From Candidatus Aegiribacteria sp. (GTDB lineage Bacteria; Fermentibacterota; Fermentibacteria; Fermentibacterales; JCC-6), in assembly GCA_030600545.1 (NCBI GenBank), contig JAUVLV010000021.1, positions 1-42,850 on the forward strand: DNA of 42,850 nt, written 5' to 3'. A program made the position numbers and the translations under genes. Shown here in pieces: positions 42,180 to 42,850 of this stretch (its first letter is position 1; every line of letters starts with the position of its first letter). The notes beneath the pieces are model-generated. The model had not been told where the DNA came from. It made no database searches and saw nothing but the letters and a program-made list of their open reading frames with translations.

Positions 42180-42635
42180 ATGAAAGTCGCTCTGGAAAAG
42201 GCTGAGGAAGCGTTTCAGGCAGGGGAAGTTCCCGTTGGCGCTGTTCTGATAGAATCGTCAGGCAGGGATTTCGCTGACCGCAACAGAACAATAGAAACAG
42301 GAATGCCCACTTCCCATGCCGAGCTCCTTGTCATAACCGCAGCGGCGAAGGACAGGGGAGACTGGAGGCTTGATGGCTGCACACTCTACTCAACACTTGA
42401 ACCCTGCCTTATGTGCGCCGGTCTGGCAGTGCTATCCCGGATTCCCAGGATAGTATATGGAGCCCGTGATAAACGTTTCGGAGCATTCGGGTCAGTAACA
42501 GATGTTCTTGAAATGACCAATTTGAACCACTATCCCCGGGTTTTAGGCGGATGCTATGAAGATGAATCCGAAAAACTTCTGAAGAAGTTTTTCAGGAAGG
42601 GCAGGAAAAAGAAAGCAGAAAAAAAGCAACCCTAG
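42180..42635 (+). CDS. tadA: tRNA adenosine(34) deaminase TadA
   Basis: A 151-residue zinc enzyme (as read from the ATG at 42180) that converts A34 to inosine in tRNA-Arg(ACG). The motif H46-A-E48 and the P-C76-x2-C79 pair are intact, and GAFGS and the closing helix LLKKFFRKGRKKK match TadA rather than guanine or cytosine deaminases. The N-terminus is short: TadA normally has about ten residues before the WM-x3-AL helix, and here the in-frame codons just upstream read NISEIDRYW. A non-ATG start (ATA 42150 or ATC 42156) behind AAAGGGG (42137-42143) may be used; see findings. It lies close to the aminopeptidase gene (stop at 42148). The tRNA substrate is encoded at 15890. Confidence 0.92.
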   Translation: MKVALEKAEEAFQAGEVPVGAVLIESSGRDFADRNRTIETGMPTSHAELLVITAAAKDRGDWRLDGCTLYSTLEPCLMCAGLAVLSRIPRIVYGARDKRFGAFGSVTDVLEMTNLNHYPRVLGGCYEDESEKLLKKFFRKGRKKKAEKKQP

Positions 42636-42793
42636 GGTCAGGTCTTGCATTCAGGCATTATTATCATATTAATTATGTTTATATACTATAATTAATACTT
42701 ATTAATAATATTGATGCCACCGACAAAAGACCAAGTCATAGATAGAACTTTGTAAAGTTATATTATGATACAATATAAGTGTTGTTTTGCCCC
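42636..42793. other. AT-rich spacer
   Basis: A very AT-rich stretch (TATTAATTATG, ATTAATACTTATTAATAATATT) with a small palindrome ACCCTAGGGT near 42631. No gene or terminator with a strong stem is visible. Confidence 0.5.
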
Positions 42794-42822
42794 TTGACAA
42801 TGATGTGTCTGGTAACTATGAT
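42794..42822 (+). promoter_or_regulatory. Strong promoter for a gene beyond the right edge
   Basis: Consensus TTGACA (42794-42799) and TATGAT (42817-42822) with a 17-bp spacer, followed by an AAGGAG SD (42838-42843) at the very end of the window. A start codon is expected just past base 42850. Confidence 0.8.
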
Positions 42823-42850
42823 AATTACTTATCATATAAGGAGTTAAATT

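Noticed and set aside
1-42850. CRISPR arrays, insertion sequences and rRNA genes
   Set aside because: No regularly spaced repeats, transposase motifs, terminal inverted repeats or rRNA sequences were found.

Overview
The window looks like a piece of chromosome from an uncultivated diderm bacterium, most likely of the FCB superphylum or a neighbouring candidate phylum (Fermentibacteria, Cloacimonadota, WOR-3 or Eisenbacteria-like). That placement is inference. It rests on a single-chain SecDF fusion, several small outer-membrane beta-barrel proteins, many secreted proteins, and two large secreted proteins with a C-terminal type IX-secretion-like (FlgD-like) sorting domain. Base composition is moderate and fairly even. 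SD sequences are strong (GGAGG-type), and GTG or TTG starts are recurrent. Apart from the stretch after the tRNA gene, this is ordinary chromosome, not a phage or plasmid.

Layout. 1-3454: start of a gingipain-propeptide-like secreted protein (minus strand, cut by the window edge), a beta-barrel protein, an inositol-monophosphatase family enzyme, and two unknown membrane or secreted proteins. 3451-5703: a compact iron-sulfur cluster operon (Rrf2 regulator, IscU/NifU scaffold, IscS/NifS cysteine desulfurase) with its own promoter. 5720-10042: a barrel-like protein, a small membrane-anchored unknown, and secDF. 10237-15835: a secreted choice-of-anchor-J-like protein, an OmpR/EnvZ-type two-component pair, a secreted unknown, a degenerate two-gene ABC transporter, and a lipoprotein. 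15841-18303: a tRNA-Arg(ACG) gene followed by a decayed accessory stretch: an AlbA_2/ATPase_4 gene interrupted by one in-frame stop, short tandem repeats, and a headless HTH fragment. 18304-24253: three large minus-strand genes (beta-propeller-like secreted protein, HEAT-repeat protein, Asp-box protein with sorting tail). 24443-28238: a seven-gene minus-strand operon with a PadR regulator, a DUF5320-like protein, two NifX/NafY-like proteins, a zinc-ribbon miniprotein and two MinD-type ATPases carrying ferredoxin insertions. 28382-32908: an EamA transporter remnant, a multi-PAS hybrid histidine kinase and a phosphomannomutase/phosphoglucomutase. 32932-37441: a secreted papain-family protease diverging from a tldD-tldE pair. 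37495-42635: a B12-binding radical SAM protein, a TPR protein with a Cys-rich tail, an M24 aminopeptidase and tadA. At 42794-42850 a strong promoter and SD point to a gene starting just outside the window.

How the genes fit together. The most system-like block is the MinD-ferredoxin/NifX operon. Its two [4Fe-4S]-binding P-loop ATPases and two cofactor-carrier-like proteins suggest redox or metal-cluster handling, but no nitrogenase genes accompany it, so its role is open. It lies far from the iron-sulfur assembly operon, though the products could be linked biochemically. SecDF, the barrel proteins and the sorting-tail proteins together imply an active export and surface-display lifestyle. No CRISPR array, intact transposase, integrase or rRNA gene was seen.
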